Positions 10,274 to 19,406 of a stretch of DNA of 64,000 nucleotides are shown here, piece after piece; position 1 is the first letter of the stretch, and each line of letters opens with the position of its first letter. The DNA is from JAVBRA01 sp031548435. Lineage in GTDB: Bacteria > Bacteroidota > Bacteroidia > Bacteroidales > Rikenellaceae. The DNA lies in NCBI GenBank assembly GCA_031548435.1, contig JAVBRA010000014.1:62001-126000 (forward strand). The letters are read 5' to 3'. Both the position numbers and the translations under genes were made by a program. The notes under the pieces were generated by a model that worked only from the letters and a program-made list of their open reading frames with translations, did not search any database and had not been told where the DNA came from.

Positions 10274-11472
10274 CGCAGCGTATTTTTAACGGTAAAGTAC
10301 GATATGGCGTAGTTGATTGCGGCGACCGTCACGGCCACCATCGCAATGTCGCCCGGGCGCAACTCCACCGGATAGGCGTCGATCAGGAAACTGGTGCCGC
10401 CCAACTGCACGAAGCCGTATTTTTGCTGCAACAGCGCCAGCACAACCCCCAACACCAGTCCCAGCGCCAGTCCCACGCCCGAGATCAACATCCCCTCGGC
10501 GACGAATATGCGCCGCAGGAAACGGCGTTCGGCCCCCATGGTGGCGAGCGTCTCGGTATCTTTCCTCTTTTCGATCATCATCATCACCAGCGACCCCACC
10601 AGGCTGAACGAGGCGATCACCATCACCAGCACGATGATCAGGTAGATGCCCCACTTCTCGTATTTCATGATCCGGTAAACCGTCGCGCGCTGTTCGGTGC
10701 GGGTCTTTGCCGTGAAAGCCGCTCCGGCCTCTTTCTGCACCTTCTCCCTCACCGTGTTCAGGCTGTGGCCTTTATCCACTTTGATCCCGACGGAGGTCGC
10801 TTTCCCTTTGCCGCCGGTGGCCTCCTGCGCAAAGTCGAGCGACACGATCACGTATTTCGAATCGGTTTCGGCGTCCAGTGCAAAAATGCCCGACGGAAAC
10901 GCCACTTCCCGGCTGTAATTGCCCACCGGCAGAAAAATCGACGTGCGGCCCACCGTAGGGATATACACCTCCACGGGCGAGGCCAGTTGCAGGTTCACCC
11001 CCAATGCGTAGGCCACCCCTTGCCCCATCACCATCTGGGGCCGTTCGCCGTGCAGCAGCTTGTACTCGCCGCGCACCACCGCCCGGTCGACGGGCATCAC
11101 CGCCGTATAGTTGCTGTCGACCCCCCGCATGGTGGCCACACTCTGCCTGCTGCGGTATTGAAGCAGGGCGTTTTCGTCCAGCACGTACGACACCTGTCCC
11201 ACCCCCTCGACCGCCATCAGCCGGCCGTACGAAAGCGAGTCGACGTCGAACCGCTTGCCCTCGGCCAGCGACACGGTGATGTCCGGGTCGAAATTCCGGT
11301 AAAGCGACTGCAACAGCGCCTCCAGCCCGTTGAACACCGACAGCAGCACCACCAGCGCCATCACCGGCACAGCCACTGTCAGAGCGCTCACCAGCGAGAT
11401 GATGTTGATCACCGAGTGCGATTTGCGCGAGAAAAGGTACCGGCGCGCGAATTTCAAGGGCAGCAGGGCCAT
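10270..11472 (-). CDS. LolC/LolE-type ABC transporter permease
   Basis: A 400-residue inner-membrane protein of the MacB/FtsX-LolC/E permease family. It has one N-terminal membrane segment (about 22-46), a large periplasmic domain (about 47-265) and three C-terminal segments in the FtsX core. Such permeases extract lipoproteins from the inner membrane together with a LolD ATPase, which is not encoded in this window. The N-terminus (KFARRYLFSRKSHSVINIIS) is typical. It starts 4 bases after rbfA and overlaps the next gene by 4 bases. Confidence 0.88.
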   Translation of the reverse strand: MALLPLKFARRYLFSRKSHSVINIISLVSALTVAVPVMALVVLLSVFNGLEALLQSLYRNFDPDITVSLAEGKRFDVDSLSYGRLMAVEGVGQVSYVLDENALLQYRSRQSVATMRGVDSNYTAVMPVDRAVVRGEYKLLHGERPQMVMGQGVAYALGVNLQLASPVEVYIPTVGRTSIFLPVGNYSREVAFPSGIFALDAETDSKYVIVSLDFAQEATGGKGKATSVGIKVDKGHSLNTVREKVQKEAGAAFTAKTRTEQRATVYRIMKYEKWGIYLIIVLVMVIASFSLVGSLVMMMIEKRKDTETLATMGAERRFLRRIFVAEGMLISGVGLALGLVLGVVLALLQQKYGFVQLGGTSFLIDAYPVELRPGDIAMVAVTVAAINYAISYFTVKNTLR

Positions 11473-11476
11473 TGCG

Positions 11477-11833
11477 TCAGTCTTTCAGCACGTTTTCAAT
11501 CGTCTGCGCATATTCCAGGGAATCGTCGACATAAAACGCCAACTCGGGCACAATGCGCAGTTGGTTTTTGGTTCTCTTGCCCAGCTCCATGCGCATCATC
11601 CAGGCGTTGTCCTGTATCTTCTTTACCGTCTCCTGCGCCTTGGCAAACGGAAAGACGCTCAGGTATACCTTGGCAAACGATAAATCGGGGCTGATGCGCA
11701 CCACCGACACCGTCACCATAGATCCTGCCACCAATGCCGAACCGGCTTTGAGAAATATGTCGCTCACGTCTTTCTGTATCTGCCTTGCGACCTTTTGCTG
11801 CCGCGTTGTTTCTGTTGTCTCCATCGCACACAC
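11477..11833 (-). CDS. rbfA: Ribosome-binding factor A
   Basis: A 118-residue protein of the RbfA family, a KH-fold factor that acts on the 30S subunit during 16S rRNA 5'-end maturation and cold adaptation. The conserved pattern RQQKVARQIQKDVSDI at the N-terminus, the DLSFAKVYLSVFP strand and RIVPELAFYVDDSLEYA near the end are diagnostic. Its length is normal. It sits between an outer-membrane barrel gene and a Lol-type permease in one minus-strand block. Confidence 0.94.
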   Translation of the reverse strand: MCAMETTETTRQQKVARQIQKDVSDIFLKAGSALVAGSMVTVSVVRISPDLSFAKVYLSVFPFAKAQETVKKIQDNAWMMRMELGKRTKNQLRIVPELAFYVDDSLEYAQTIENVLKD

Positions 11834-11897
11834 GGTGTGTTTTATTATTAATGTATTCTTAAACGATAATCGGTTCCGATGTCAAACACGGTGCGTG

Positions 11898-12611
11898 TCA
11901 ATGCATCTTTTCCCGTTTGGCCGGGGCCAGGATGCCGCGCCTGCCCAGGCGGTAGAGCAGCCCCACGTTGACGTTCATCTGGTCGGTCGACGAGCGCATC
12001 GGCCCGCCGTCGTACTTGCGGAAATTCTTGAACACGTCCGACAGGCCGTAATCCCACCGGAAGTCGACGAGCGCCTCCCAACGGCCGAACAGCACCGAAG
12101 CCCCGCCGCCGAACGTCAATCCGTATTCGAAGCGGTTGTCGCGCAGGCTGTTGAACGTGTAGGGGATCGATTCCAGCACCCCCTCCCGTTTCGACACGGT
12201 TTCGACCGGGCCGAATTCGGTGAACATGGCCACATACGGGCCCGCATTGGCAAACACCGACACTTTGCGGTTGAAAAAGTAGAAGTGCGGCTGCCACAGC
12301 ACGGGCAGTTGCAATGCCTTGAACTGCTGCCGCACCGACGTGTCGGACTTCACCTCGGCCAGATATTGATACCCTTTCTCGATATACAGGAAGTCGACCT
12401 CGAAGCCGCCCACAAAAATATCCTTGCTGTAATACTTCCACGCCAGGCCGCCTACGGGCAGGCCGCCCAACGACTTGTTCTCCTGCTTGGGCACGAACTT
12501 GAAATTGCCCGTGCCGATGCCGCCGCGCACGCCCAGGTAATGCTGCCCGTGCAGTGCGCCGACGCAAAACGACATGGCTGCCGCCAGAATCACGATCCTC
12601 AGTCTCCGCAT
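11898..12611 (-). CDS. Outer-membrane beta-barrel protein (PorT-like)
   Basis: A 237-residue protein with a Sec signal peptide ending near GALHGQ. The mature part has alternating hydrophobic/polar strands, the opening YLGVRGGIGTGNFKF and a C-terminal LYRLGRR, which fit the OMP_b-brl_2/PorT family of small barrels. The gene lies 60 bases after the Ig-like lipoprotein gene and 64 bases before rbfA, so it is probably in the same transcript. The exact role is not known. Confidence 0.82.
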   Translation of the reverse strand: MRRLRIVILAAAMSFCVGALHGQHYLGVRGGIGTGNFKFVPKQENKSLGGLPVGGLAWKYYSKDIFVGGFEVDFLYIEKGYQYLAEVKSDTSVRQQFKALQLPVLWQPHFYFFNRKVSVFANAGPYVAMFTEFGPVETVSKREGVLESIPYTFNSLRDNRFEYGLTFGGGASVLFGRWEALVDFRWDYGLSDVFKNFRKYDGGPMRSSTDQMNVNVGLLYRLGRRGILAPAKREKMH

Positions 12612-12671
12612 CGTTCGAGTTTGTCTGATTTTTCCATATATAAAATAGCTTTTCCGAGAACAGATCGCTCC

Positions 12672-14639
12672 CTATGGGCGTTTCTTTTTACGGTCTTTCT
12701 TCCCGGTTTTGTCGGACGGCGTTTCGGACTTAACCTCTTCCTTCACTTCCGGCTCGGCGAATTTTTCGGAAACTTTGATGTCCGCCACCGCGAACATTTC
12801 CGCCAGATCGATTGCACACAGCTGCTCCCAGTTCTCCTTGATCGATATTTGCCATTGCCCCTTGTCCATGTAAATCTCCACCTTTTCGGGTTGCTGCAAC
12901 TGCACCACATCGCCCGGATCCCACTCGCCGTTGCGGTTGCGGTCTTCGGTCACGCGCACCATCACGTTGCCGGGGTTGATGAACAGGAACGACTCCTCGC
13001 CGTTGCGCAGGTGGTGGCGCTGGCCGATGATCTTCTCGGTCTTACCCGACTTGGTCACCAACTGCACGATGTATTCGTAGTCGGGGTGGGCGTTCGACAG
13101 CGCTACCTTCACCGTCCCGAACTTGTTGCGCGAGGCGATGTCGAAACTGCTTTTGATGGTGTCGTTCACCTCGCCGGCATAGTTGACGATGGTTCCCTCG
13201 GGAATCAGCATCCGGTATTTCTCGCCCTCGGCCCAGTCGGCCGACAGCACCCATTGCAGCACGTCGGTCGTGTCCTGCTCGAACCGGAAATCGATTTTTT
13301 TGTAAAGGGTGTCCTTTTCGGCTTTCTCGACCACAATCCGCTCCATATCGACCGACCCGACGGGAGAGTCGAACCGGAACCGGATGTTGTTGACGGGCAC
13401 CAGCGGCCGCTGTGCGTCGACCGTGTATTTCATGATCGGCACCTTGTGCACCGTGTCGGCCTCCTCTTCCTTGCGGGCGGCGCGCACGGCCCTTTGCGGC
13501 ACCGCAATGTTGAGCTTCAGCTCTTGCGAATGCATGTACTTCTGGCCCAGCGAGTCGATTTTCTCGTATACCACATGGCCCTTCATCGAGTCCGAGAGCT
13601 GCTCTTTGGGGATGTTGATCCAGTAGGCGATGGTGTCGTTGCCTTTGGTCACGTTCTGGCGCAACACCAGCGACGGATCGATGCCTTCGAGCACCAGCGA
13701 GTCGATTCTGGGATTGGGGGCGTTGAACATCAGCACCACCTTGTTGCGGTTGTCGCGCCGCGAGGTGCTGAGGCTGGGGTCGCGCGCGGGAAATTTCTCG
13801 CGGAACAGGCGCACGGTGATCTGCGGGTCGGTGATGTTCGACTTGCGGATCGAATCGTAGGCCAGGCTGAAATCACCCAGCGTGCCCGGCATCACCAGCG
13901 AATCGAGGAACCCCACCATGTCGGCCCCCTTGTCGTATTTGTTGTTGCCGTTGTCGAGCATGGCGTAAATCCGGTAGCGGATCCCTTTCAGGTTATAGGT
14001 CGTGGCGAACCCGGCGGGATTGGTTTTGGCCACCGCCCCGGCTTTCTTGTAGACGGTCGAGTCGTATTTCACCTCGGCCCCGGTCACCGAATCGGTGTAC
14101 TGGCCCGTGAAGATACGTTCTTCGGGGAAAAAGAGCAGGTACACCAGCCCCATCGTGTCGCGCGTTTCGGCGTTGAGCGCCAGCGCCGACATGCGCATCG
14201 AGTCGATGAGCGTGCCGGTCGACACCACATAGGTGTAGCCCTCCAGCACGTTCCCCTCGTTGTTGTCGGCGATGCTCTGGCCGAAACTGAACACATAGGT
14301 GGTGTTCGAATCGAGCGCCGAGGTCAGTTCGATCTGCACCCCCTTCTTTTTCGAAATCACCTTGGGCTTCTTGTCCATGAACGGCGAGGTGAAGAACTGG
14401 TTGTTCAGGTCTTTCAGCGTCACATACTCGTCCATTTCAATGAATACCTTCTTCGCGTTGAAATTGACCGAGCCGTTGGCCGGCGAACACGAGAGGATTT
14501 TCGGGGGCAGCGTGTCCTTGGGCCCTCCTTCGGGCATGGCCATGTTGGCGCACCCTGCGGTGAAAAGGCCCATCAGGAACGCGGGCGCGAAAAACGCCAG
14601 GGCCAGAACGGTGTAAAGTATTTTACGGACAGGGTTCAT
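12672..14639 (-). CDS. Large lipoprotein with N-terminal SbsA-type Ig-like domain
   Basis: A 655-residue protein with a lipoprotein signal (lipobox TAGC near residue 30). The start of the mature protein (GGPKDTLPPKILSCSPANGS followed by KKVFIEMDEYVTL) is the typical Big_5/SbsA Ig-like domain of a conserved Bacteroidetes lipoprotein family. The rest consists of beta-rich repeats, and the C-terminus is very Lys-rich. It is first in the minus-strand block with an outer-membrane barrel, rbfA and a Lol-type permease. Its promoter is divergent from the radical SAM gene. The function is unknown. Confidence 0.85.
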   Translation of the reverse strand: MNPVRKILYTVLALAFFAPAFLMGLFTAGCANMAMPEGGPKDTLPPKILSCSPANGSVNFNAKKVFIEMDEYVTLKDLNNQFFTSPFMDKKPKVISKKKGVQIELTSALDSNTTYVFSFGQSIADNNEGNVLEGYTYVVSTGTLIDSMRMSALALNAETRDTMGLVYLLFFPEERIFTGQYTDSVTGAEVKYDSTVYKKAGAVAKTNPAGFATTYNLKGIRYRIYAMLDNGNNKYDKGADMVGFLDSLVMPGTLGDFSLAYDSIRKSNITDPQITVRLFREKFPARDPSLSTSRRDNRNKVVLMFNAPNPRIDSLVLEGIDPSLVLRQNVTKGNDTIAYWINIPKEQLSDSMKGHVVYEKIDSLGQKYMHSQELKLNIAVPQRAVRAARKEEEADTVHKVPIMKYTVDAQRPLVPVNNIRFRFDSPVGSVDMERIVVEKAEKDTLYKKIDFRFEQDTTDVLQWVLSADWAEGEKYRMLIPEGTIVNYAGEVNDTIKSSFDIASRNKFGTVKVALSNAHPDYEYIVQLVTKSGKTEKIIGQRHHLRNGEESFLFINPGNVMVRVTEDRNRNGEWDPGDVVQLQQPEKVEIYMDKGQWQISIKENWEQLCAIDLAEMFAVADIKVSEKFAEPEVKEEVKSETPSDKTGKKDRKKKRP

Positions 14640-14661
14640 TCATTAAAAATATCTCAAACGA

Positions 14662-14669
14662 CAAAAGTA
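14662..14669 (-). promoter_or_regulatory. -7 box of the Ig-like lipoprotein operon
   Basis: On the minus strand this reads TACTTTTG, matching TAnnTTTG, and lies 22 bases upstream of the ATG at 14639. It faces the divergent box at 14684-14691. Confidence 0.6.
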
Positions 14670-14683
14670 GCAAAATATTCAAT

Positions 14684-14691
14684 TATATTTG
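14684..14691 (+). promoter_or_regulatory. -7 box upstream of the radical SAM gene
   Basis: TATATTTG matches TAnnTTTG and lies 104 bases before the ATG at 14796. It is 14 bases from the oppositely directed box, so the two promoters overlap. Confidence 0.5.
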
Positions 14692-14795
14692 CGTTTTCAA
14701 GGGTAAATTTACACCGCAGGGCAGTTTGGCGGAGGGGGCGTCCGAATACCTGCCATCCCCGGTAAACGCCCCTGAAACAGACAAAAGTAAAAACC

Positions 14796-15575
14796 ATGGC
14801 AACCTTCCTTTTCGATAAAGTGGTGTTCGGCCCCATCCGCAGCCGGCGGTTGGGGTGGTCGCTGGGGGTCAACCTGCTGCCCACCGACAGCAAGCTGTGC
14901 AACTTCAACTGCATCTACTGCGAGTGCGGATGGACGGGCGTGAAAAACGGCGTCAAGCCGCGCTTCAACGACAAAGAGACCGTGCGCCGCGAACTCGAAG
15001 CCAAACTGCGCGCGATTGCCGCCAACAACGAACCGTTGGACGTGATCACCTTTGCCGGCAACGGCGAACCGACCATGCACCCCGATTTCGCGGAGATCAT
15101 CGGCTTTACCATCGCCCTGCGCGACCAATACACCCCCGAGGCCAGAGTGTCGGTGCTGAGCAACGCCACCATGATCGGACGCCCCGGCGTGTTCGAGGCG
15201 CTGAACAGGGTCGACAACAACATCCTCAAACTCGATTCCGCATTCGACGACACCGTGCGTCTGATCGACAACCCGCTCGGCAACTATTCGGTGGAGGAGA
15301 TCATCGCCCTGTTGCAGAAATTCAACGGCAGGGCCATCGTCCAGACCATGTTCCTGCGCGGCGAATACAACGGCCAAACAGTCGACAACACCACCGAAAA
15401 AGAACTGGAGGCCTGGCTCGGCGCACTGAAACGCATCGCCCCGAAACAGGTGATGATCTACACCATCGACCGCGATACTCCGGCCCGCGATTTACATAAA
15501 GTATCGCACGAGGAACTCGAACGCATCGCCTCGAAAGTACGCGAGTTGGGAATCGAATGCAGTGTCGCGTCATAA
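14796..15575 (+). CDS. Radical SAM protein (COG0731-like)
   Basis: A 259-residue radical SAM enzyme. The iron-sulfur ligands are C35, C39 and C42 in LCNFNCIYC (CX3CX2C), followed by a glycine-containing SAM-binding strand (FAGNGEPTMHPDF near residue 90). The N-terminus FGPIRSRRLGWSLGVNLLP is typical of the COG0731 wyosine-base-formation-like group. Bacterial members have no settled substrate. It lies 46 bases upstream of prfB, in the same direction, and could be co-transcribed. Confidence 0.88.
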   Translation: MATFLFDKVVFGPIRSRRLGWSLGVNLLPTDSKLCNFNCIYCECGWTGVKNGVKPRFNDKETVRRELEAKLRAIAANNEPLDVITFAGNGEPTMHPDFAEIIGFTIALRDQYTPEARVSVLSNATMIGRPGVFEALNRVDNNILKLDSAFDDTVRLIDNPLGNYSVEEIIALLQKFNGRAIVQTMFLRGEYNGQTVDNTTEKELEAWLGALKRIAPKQVMIYTIDRDTPARDLHKVSHEELERIASKVRELGIECSVAS

Positions 15576-15621
15576 ACAAGGGGACGTTTCCGTCTGAAAC
15601 GAAACAATCAAACCGAAACTC

Positions 15622-16705
15622 ATGATAACCACCGAACAGATTAAAGAGCTTGTAAGGCGCCAGGATGCGCTGAGGAGGCACCTTTGACGTCGATCAACGG
15701 CGCATAGAAATAGAAGAGGAGGAGCTCAGGACGCAGGCTCCCGGCTTCTGGGACGACGCCCGGAAGGCCGAGGAACAGTTGCGCAAGATCTCGTCCATGA
15801 AATCGTGGGTCACCGACTACGACAAGGTGGCCGGACAGACCGACGAACTGCAACTCATGCCTGACTTCCTCGAAGCCGGGGCGGTGACGGAAGAGGAGTT
15901 CGACAAACAGTACGCCCTCTGCCTTTCGCTCATCGAAGCCCTGGAGTTGAAAAACATGCTGCGCAGCCAGGAAGATCGCCTGAACGCCATCATGGAAATC
16001 AACTCCGGCGCGGGCGGCACCGAAAGCATGGACTGGGCCGAGATGCTCATGCGCATGTACATGCGCTGGGGCGAGCGGCGCGGCTACAAGGTGCGCCTGG
16101 CCAACGAACAGGAGGGCGACGAGGCGGGCATCAAATCGGCCACATTGGAGTTCGAGGGCGATTTCGCCTACGGCTACCTCAAGAGCGAGAACGGCGTTCA
16201 CCGGCTGGTGCGCCCTTCGCCTTTCAACGCCAACAACAAGCGGCAGACGAGCTTCGCCTCGGTGTTCGTTTCGCCCCAGGTCGACGACACCATCGAGATC
16301 ACGGTCAACCCCGGCGACATCGAGTGGGACACCTACCGTTCCAGCGGCGCCGGCGGCCAGAACGTGAACAAAGTGGAAACGGGCGTGCGCCTGCGCCACT
16401 TTCCGTCCGGCATCGTGGTCGAAAATACCGAAACGCGATCGCAACTGATGAACCGCGAGAACGCCATGCGTATCCTCAAGTCGAAGCTCTACGCCATCGA
16501 GCTTGAAAAACGGCTGGCCGTGCAAAACGAACTTGAAGGACAGAAAAAGAAGATCGAATGGGGGTCGCAGATCCGCAGTTACGTGCTCGACGACCGCCGT
16601 GTCAAAGACCACCGCACCGGCTGCGAAACCTCCGACACGCAAGGGGTGCTCGACGGCGATATCGACGCCTTCATGAAAGCCTATCTGATGGAAAGCAACG
16701 ATTGA
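15622..16705 (+). CDS. prfB: Peptide chain release factor 2, with programmed +1 frameshift
   Basis: The coding sequence runs in two frames. The first 21 codons (15622-15684) end at an in-frame TGA at 15685-15687. A +1 slip on CTT lets reading continue with GAC at 15686, giving a 360-residue RF2. The slip site CTT TGA C is preceded by a Shine-Dalgarno-like AGGAGG at 15673-15678, as in the classic autoregulatory prfB frameshift: when RF2 is scarce, TGA is read slowly and shifting rises. The downstream part carries the stop-codon-recognition SPF (16217-16225) and the catalytic GGQ (16352-16360). RF2 releases peptides at UGA and UAA. Confidence 0.96.
15673..15688 (+). promoter_or_regulatory. prfB recoding site
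   Basis: AGGAGG, then CAC, then CTTTGAC: an internal SD-like hexamer 3 bases before the slippery CTT and the TGA stop. This arrangement drives +1 frameshifting in most bacterial prfB genes. Confidence 0.94.
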
Positions 16706-16754
16706 TCTCCCGCCGGGGCGTCTTGCCATAAGGAGCGCCATCGCCGAACAACCC

Positions 16755-16786
16755 AAGCGCCTGCAGGAATTTCCTTGCAGGCGCTT
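16755..16786 (+). terminator. Terminator of prfB
   Basis: The stem AAGCGCCTGCA / TGCAGGCGCTT closes on a loop that can pair further. The T-rich tail is short (CTTAAAT), so efficiency is uncertain. Confidence 0.75.
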
Positions 16787-16800
16787 CTTAAATAAAACAT

Positions 16801-16829
16801 CATCTGTCTTCACTGCGGCTCAGGATGAC
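16801..16829. repeat. Dispersed CTCAGGATGAC repeat, copy 2
   Basis: CATCTGTCTTCACTGCGG followed by CTCAGGATGACA shares its core with the copies at 6577, 19134 and 24441. It is intergenic, between prfB and a minus-strand gene region. Confidence 0.6.
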
Positions 16830-16963
16830 ATGATGACAACATAATGAACACTGAGCAGGGCAGGAGAGAGGTGTTCTCTACTGTTCACTTCAGATGGAAT
16901 AACAATTCTAAACTTTACCGCTCAACTTAGCACGGCGTTTAGCTTTCTTAGCATAATAGATTT

Positions 16964-17152
16964 TCAATCTTTCTTCTCGCGATATTTCTGAATATCGTTC
17001 AAACTCCGGGCTAGAAACTTCAAAATCGGGTCCGTAAATGCGCTTACGGAGATATCGCCCGAGGGAGGTTGTTTTGCCATCTTCCAAAGGAGCACTAAAA
17101 CTACGATCATCGCTACAAAGATGATAATCGCGAGAATCACTATTATCGGCAT
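16964..17152 (-). CDS. Possible small single-pass membrane protein
   Basis: A 62-residue reading frame starting MPIIVILAII has one long hydrophobic segment (about residues 2-24), a Lys, and an amphipathic tail ending NDIQKYREKKD. GGAG lies a few bases upstream of this ATG. An upstream in-frame ATG at 17203 would give 79 residues. A longer frame (16908-17366, 152 aa) overlaps it, but its start lies inside the terminator of the next gene and its composition is less protein-like. No family is recognised, and which frame is used is unproven. Confidence 0.4.
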   Translation of the reverse strand: MPIIVILAIIIFVAMIVVLVLLWKMAKQPPSGDISVSAFTDPILKFLARSLNDIQKYREKKD

Positions 17153-17342
17153 AACAAGCTCCAATGCCGGGGTTCCGAGACATAAATGCAAAAGTGGACT
17201 CATAGCCTTTAGGTGTTACACCTTTATCGGTGTGATATCTACAAAGATACATTATTTCCGCATCTACAAGCAAATCAACCGAAATATTGTCACACATCGA
17301 CCAGGCTTCCATAACAGGACTATACACATCACGTTCAAGCAC

Positions 17343-17378
17343 AAAAAAACGCCCCGTGGAACACACAGGGCGTTTTTT
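17343..17378 (-). terminator. Terminator of the lamin-tail lipoprotein gene
   Basis: The stem AAAACGCCC / GGGCGTTTT is flanked by A and T runs and lies 13 bases beyond the stop of the gene ending at 17391. Confidence 0.88.
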
Positions 17379-17390
17379 ATAAGGCTTTAT

Positions 17391-19007
17391 TTACAACGAC
17401 AGCGTGGTCACAATCGCTCCGGCCGATGTAGCGGGGTTAGCCGCTCCGCACGAGGGGGCCGCCAACCCGAAAGCGCCCGTGCCGTCCGGACAACGCGAGA
17501 ACGAATATGCCGGCGCGTCGCCGTAGTTGGGAGTGCAGGAGAGGTCGAGGCCCGTGTCGCCCGATGCTACGCGGGCGAATGTGTCGAGGGTGACATCCTG
17601 CGCCGGGGTTTTCAGTTCGAACTGCACGGTCTTTTTGGGCGATATGCCGCTTGCACCGGTGGCGTCATCCACACCCTCGCCGACGGTGCCTCCGTTTTTG
17701 ACCGTGTAGCGTCCGCCGGGCGCGATCGATGCGCCGTCCGTACCTATCCACCAGGCCGACGCGCCGTTCTTGACCAGCACCACGCCTTCGAGCGGAATGG
17801 TGTTCGACGACGTGTTGTAGATCTCGACAAACTTGCCGTTGCCGTCCACTTCGTTGATCACCAGGCCGGTGTAATCCACCGCCGCTGCAACCACGGTGTA
17901 GTCGCCTGTCGCCTGGACGTAATCTGTTGCATTATAGTAAGCATTAACCACATAAGAAACCTCTGCCCCGACAGCCTGTGCAGAAATGGTAGCGGTGTAA
18001 GTATTGCCGACGGCGGCCATGGGAGCCTCTCCCTGGCTGTTTCCGTTGATCGAGTACTTGAACGTAACCGATTCGAGGGTGCCGGTGGGAAGCACGGTCA
18101 CTTCGGCGGTAACGGTCACTTCCTCGGTAGCCAACGGAGCCGTTTTATCCCTTGTAACACTTATGACGGGAAGCACCGTGATTTCGGTTCCGGATACCTG
18201 ATCATTGGTGGTGCCTTCCGTTGCATTCGACACATCGCACCAGGCGCCCGTGCCGTCCGGAATACGCGCATAGAACGTCGTGCGTTCGGCATCGGGATGG
18301 ATCGAGAACAGGTCGATGCTGTTCCCTTCCGGGTCTTTCATCTCAACGATGATGCCCTGCGTGCCCGAGAGTCCGGTCGCCATATCGCTTTCGGGGTTCT
18401 TGTCCTTTTTGGTGCCTTTGAGCACAAGGAATTCGCCCGGGCCCACGACCTGGTCGGTGCCCGTCCAGGTGATTTCGGGCGCGGAGGAGATGTTGTTGTA
18501 CCAAACGGTCACGCCTTCGAGCGGAATCGACTTGGTGGCCGACATGTTGTAAATCTCGATGAATTTGTCGGCATCCTCGCCGGTGCCGTTGATCTCGTTC
18601 AGCACCAGCTGCGTATAGTCCACCGTAGCTGTAACAACGGTATAGCTGCCCGATTTCTGGGCGGTTCCGCCTTCGTTGGTGGCCAGCACGGTGTAGCTTA
18701 CCGTAGCGCCTTCGGTTTCAACGGCAGGAATGACGCCGGAGTAAAGATCGCCGTCGCCGGTCATGGCGACGCTTGAGGGGGTACCGTTATTGACTTTCCA
18801 TTCGAGCATAACCGAAGTGATCTCTTCGCCCGTTACGGTGGCCGAAATGGTTACTGCGTCGCTTGGCTCCGGAACGTCGATGTCCTGTGTCGGATCGCTG
18901 ACAACCGGAACGGCGGGCGGATCGACCGGCCCGGGTTTGTCGTTGTCGCAACTGTAAGAGGCAAGCCCCAGGAGCATGCAGGCCGACAGATAAAATAGCT
19001 TTTTCAT
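17391..19007 (-). CDS. Lipoprotein with two Ig-like/lamin-tail domain pairs
   Basis: A 538-residue lipoprotein; the lipobox ASYSC places the acylated Cys at residue 20. It is built from two similar halves. Each half has an Ig/Fn3-like segment (about 45-125 and 280-385) ending in a GSYTVV/GDYTVV strand, then a lamin-tail domain (about 130-275 and 388-538). Both lamin-tail domains open alike (DYTQLVLNEINGTG and DYTGLVINEVDGNG) and keep the FIEIYN/FVEIYN and IPLEGV motifs. Such proteins are usually outer-membrane surface lipoproteins of unknown binding role. It is monocistronic. Confidence 0.87.
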   Translation of the reverse strand: MKKLFYLSACMLLGLASYSCDNDKPGPVDPPAVPVVSDPTQDIDVPEPSDAVTISATVTGEEITSVMLEWKVNNGTPSSVAMTGDGDLYSGVIPAVETEGATVSYTVLATNEGGTAQKSGSYTVVTATVDYTQLVLNEINGTGEDADKFIEIYNMSATKSIPLEGVTVWYNNISSAPEITWTGTDQVVGPGEFLVLKGTKKDKNPESDMATGLSGTQGIIVEMKDPEGNSIDLFSIHPDAERTTFYARIPDGTGAWCDVSNATEGTTNDQVSGTEITVLPVISVTRDKTAPLATEEVTVTAEVTVLPTGTLESVTFKYSINGNSQGEAPMAAVGNTYTATISAQAVGAEVSYVVNAYYNATDYVQATGDYTVVAAAVDYTGLVINEVDGNGKFVEIYNTSSNTIPLEGVVLVKNGASAWWIGTDGASIAPGGRYTVKNGGTVGEGVDDATGASGISPKKTVQFELKTPAQDVTLDTFARVASGDTGLDLSCTPNYGDAPAYSFSRCPDGTGAFGLAAPSCGAANPATSAGAIVTTLSL

Positions 19008-19406
19008 GGATTTGGAATTTGGTTAGAAAAAAATGATAGGGTAAAGTTAGGTATTTAAAATCTGTTAAAAAAATAAAGTTCTGTTAAAATAGAGCAACTC
19101 CGCCGGTTTCACGCTCTCCGGAGCCGGCAGAAGGATGAATTAATCTGTCATCTTTCGCGATGCTCGGGATGACAACCAGATTCTTTGTATTATCAAAGAA
19201 TTTTCCTTCCACTTTTTCATCAAGGAAAAAGTGGACAAAAAATCAAGGCGATGGCTGATGTCAAAACGGAAGAAGAAAAAAACAGTCCGATTGCCCGATC
19301 AATTTGCATGTTCTTTACAAAAAACGAATTAATTTTGAACGTTATTGCAGCCGCAAGGAGCAGCGGCGGCGGCACATTTGCATCATACTTTTAACACGAT
19401 AACCCC
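19008..19406. other. Intergenic region between two divergent genes
   Basis: These 400 bases hold promoters for the lamin-tail lipoprotein (an imperfect TAACTTTA box on the minus strand near 19042-19049) and msrBA, plus the dispersed-repeat copy at 19134-19250. The short plus-strand ORF in it is not supported. Confidence 0.5.
19134..19250. repeat. Dispersed intergenic repeat, long copy A
   Basis: GGATGAATTAATCTG followed by the CATCTTTCGC...GGATGACAACCA core is nearly the same as copy B at 24441-24553. Both copies also end with AAGTGGACAAAAAATCAAG after a divergent middle part. The shared order of two conserved blocks marks one repeat unit of about 115 bases. Confidence 0.8.

Noticed and set aside
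11553..14765. A 1070-residue plus-strand ORF
   Set aside because: It is antisense to rbfA, the outer-membrane barrel and the Ig-like lipoprotein, all of which have clear families. It is rich in His, Arg and Val, the typical shadow of a GC-rich third-position gene.
17121..18776. A 551-residue plus-strand ORF
   Set aside because: Antisense to the lamin-tail lipoprotein; no motif, and composition is that of a shadow frame.
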